From Pteria penguin (lineage: Eukaryota; Mollusca; Bivalvia; Pterioida; Pteriidae), in assembly GCA_035048485.1 (NCBI GenBank), contig CM068587.1, positions 56,412,788 to 56,476,787 of the forward strand: a DNA stretch of 64,000 bases, read 5' to 3'. How positions within the stretch are numbered: position 1 is the first letter of the stretch; each line of letters begins with the position of its first letter. Below, one piece after another: positions 62,398 through 64,000 of the stretch. The notes under the pieces were generated by a model, which was not told the DNA's origin, made no database searches, and saw only the letters and a list, made by a program, of their open reading frames with translations. The position numbers were made by a program, and so were the translations under genes.

Positions 62398-64000
62398 ATT
62401 AATCGCGATGTGGAGATACAAGTAAATAAACGAGTCAAAGTACACATAATTAATGGGTACCGACTTCTGTAGTATACCCGGATAGAATTCATGATTGTCG
62501 TATTAGATACCAAAGTGACCCCATTCTGTTGTACACGTGTAAGATGTTTCGGTAGATTTTTCGTTGGAATGGGCAATAATGTTTAGGTGGTTTGGTTGTG
62601 GACCCAAAAGCAGAATTGTGCAGAACTAATTGTTGTATTACCAGTATTCTATTTTATTATCATTGTAATTTAGGCATTTTTTGAATAAACATTTTTCAGA
62701 GATAATCTTTTATCCTGAATTATTCTCTGATGATATACAGCCCATTTGTGGATAAGGGCTTGTAAATAAGCCATTCACAGAGTGCCATGACTGCCGATAG
62801 CCCCTTACAGAATGAAACTGCAAATAGCCCATTTGTCGTCTACACACAATTGACTGCCACTCATATATCACGACCGGAAGGATTTGTATTGCACCATTTC
62901 ATATTGCTAAATTTGCATGGAGATCATCGATAAGACACAAACACCGTTATCACCATCCGTTTCAATCCGATCTAAATGATGTTAGATTGACCCGATTATG
63001 TCCTATTTCCATGCCGATTTGCATATGCTTTACAATTTGTTTTGATGTCGATTACACTGTCAGTACTAATTCTCGTCAGTACATGTACAATATTCTGTTA
63101 AATGATCATCAATTTGAATTATGAAAAGTGTTTTGAAATGCATCTCATAAAGAGGGGTGACATTTTACTCATTTTATATTTTCTAAATGATGTCAATTGT
63201 CAAATGATATTTGCACGATATAGGTTTATAACACGGAGGGGTTTCTCACTTCCGGAAATGAGGGGGCTGACTCCCGAGTATACGTTGAAGCTATATTTCT
63301 TTATCACTAGTTATGCTATATGCATATAGATAAGCTTGTCTTCTGTGAATGATGGGCGTGTTCAGTTCGTTATCGGAGGGTCGCAAGTTCGAATAGTGCT
63401 GAATTCATACTATTCATATTGGTAATGTTTGGCCAGTATTTTGTGCGTGATATGCCAAACCCTTGTAATGATGGTTCTCTCTCGTTCCTAGAAACGATTA
63501 ATTGCCCGTATAACGCATATACAAACATACGGAGCAAAATTTGATCTTTTTTGTATACACAATGTCGGTCGGTATTCATAATCGGGAATGGCGTAAACAC
63601 GGTCAATTCATTATTTTGAGTGATTTCTGATTGAAACCGAGGAGGTGGGTTGTGGTTGGTTTTGGTTTATTTTATCATAGATATAAGTAAATAATAAGAA
63701 ATAAATCATACCAAGGTGGTGCTGCATAGTTAGAAGTGAGAATTTGTGAGGGCAACGAAACCACCCACCTTCTTAAAACAGAAGTATTTAGATAGATTGA
63801 CCTAGAGCTCGTGGCATTCAGGTTGTTCATTGTCATAGCTAAACTTAAGTATTACGACAGACAATATGGTAAAACACAAATATCTAGCTTGACGTTTTCA
63901 TGAATGTGAACAAAATAATGATGAAGGTAACTAGTATCGTAGTGAAGGATAGTAGATCTATTTACTTTCATTAAATCTTAATGAAAAACTTTTCTCTACA
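62398..64000 (+). other. Kindlin intron 1, to the window end
   Basis: No exon, element or tandem repeat recognised. A diverged (CCCATTTGT, AGCCCTTACAGA) pair lies near 62735-62840. Confidence 0.4.

Overview
This is a eukaryotic, AT-rich, intron-rich and repeat-dense window. It most probably comes from a lophotrochozoan and most likely a bivalve mollusc. Two metazoan genes on the + strand, TTC8/BBS8 and a kindlin (FERMT), are split by standard GT-AG introns. TTAGGG-type repeats are present. The tRNA-derived SINEs, with a conserved core and an ATCA-type tail, look like those of bivalve genomes. The organism call is an inference; the species cannot be read from the sequence.

Layout. (1) 1-5.7 kb: a Tx1/L1-like non-LTR retrotransposon on the minus strand. 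It carries ORF1 and an endonuclease/reverse transcriptase ORF2, both broken by frameshifts at homopolymer runs. A MITE with a 4-bp target duplication lies between the two ORFs. (2) 6,080-47,342: the complete coding part of TTC8 (BBS8, a BBSome subunit) in 11 exons. The joined exons make 1,500 nt and 499 residues, with every phase matching and every splice site canonical. An X-box-like motif lies 48 bp upstream of the ATG. Its introns total about 40 kb and hold most of the other features: a Mutator-like transposon of about 2.7 kb with an 8-bp target duplication, a second copy of the 4-bp MITE, hAT-like and foldback MITEs, two tRNA-derived SINE families, a Helentron-like element splitting a SINE, and at least nine unrelated minisatellites with units of 25-89 bp. 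(3) 47.3-52.0 kb: an intergenic region with a LINE 3'-end fragment and three 386-bp tandem units. Each unit carries perfect pol III A and B boxes, and the array is flanked on both sides by (TA)n. (4) 52,059-64,000: the first coding exon of a kindlin and at least 11.8 kb of its first coding intron, with a hAT-like MITE, two SINEs and three small tandem arrays.

How it fits together. TTC8 acts in ciliary membrane trafficking and kindlin in integrin activation, so no joint pathway is implied. The main story is how a conserved gene tolerates a heavy load of nested repeats. The most unusual points are a tandem duplication that created a decoy 3' splice site with an immediate stop just before TTC8 exon 10, nested insertions whose target duplications allow relative dating, and the tRNA-like 386-bp triplication. 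Long ORFs in the arrays (up to 492 codons) arise because the repeat units are multiples of three or lack stops; they are not genes.
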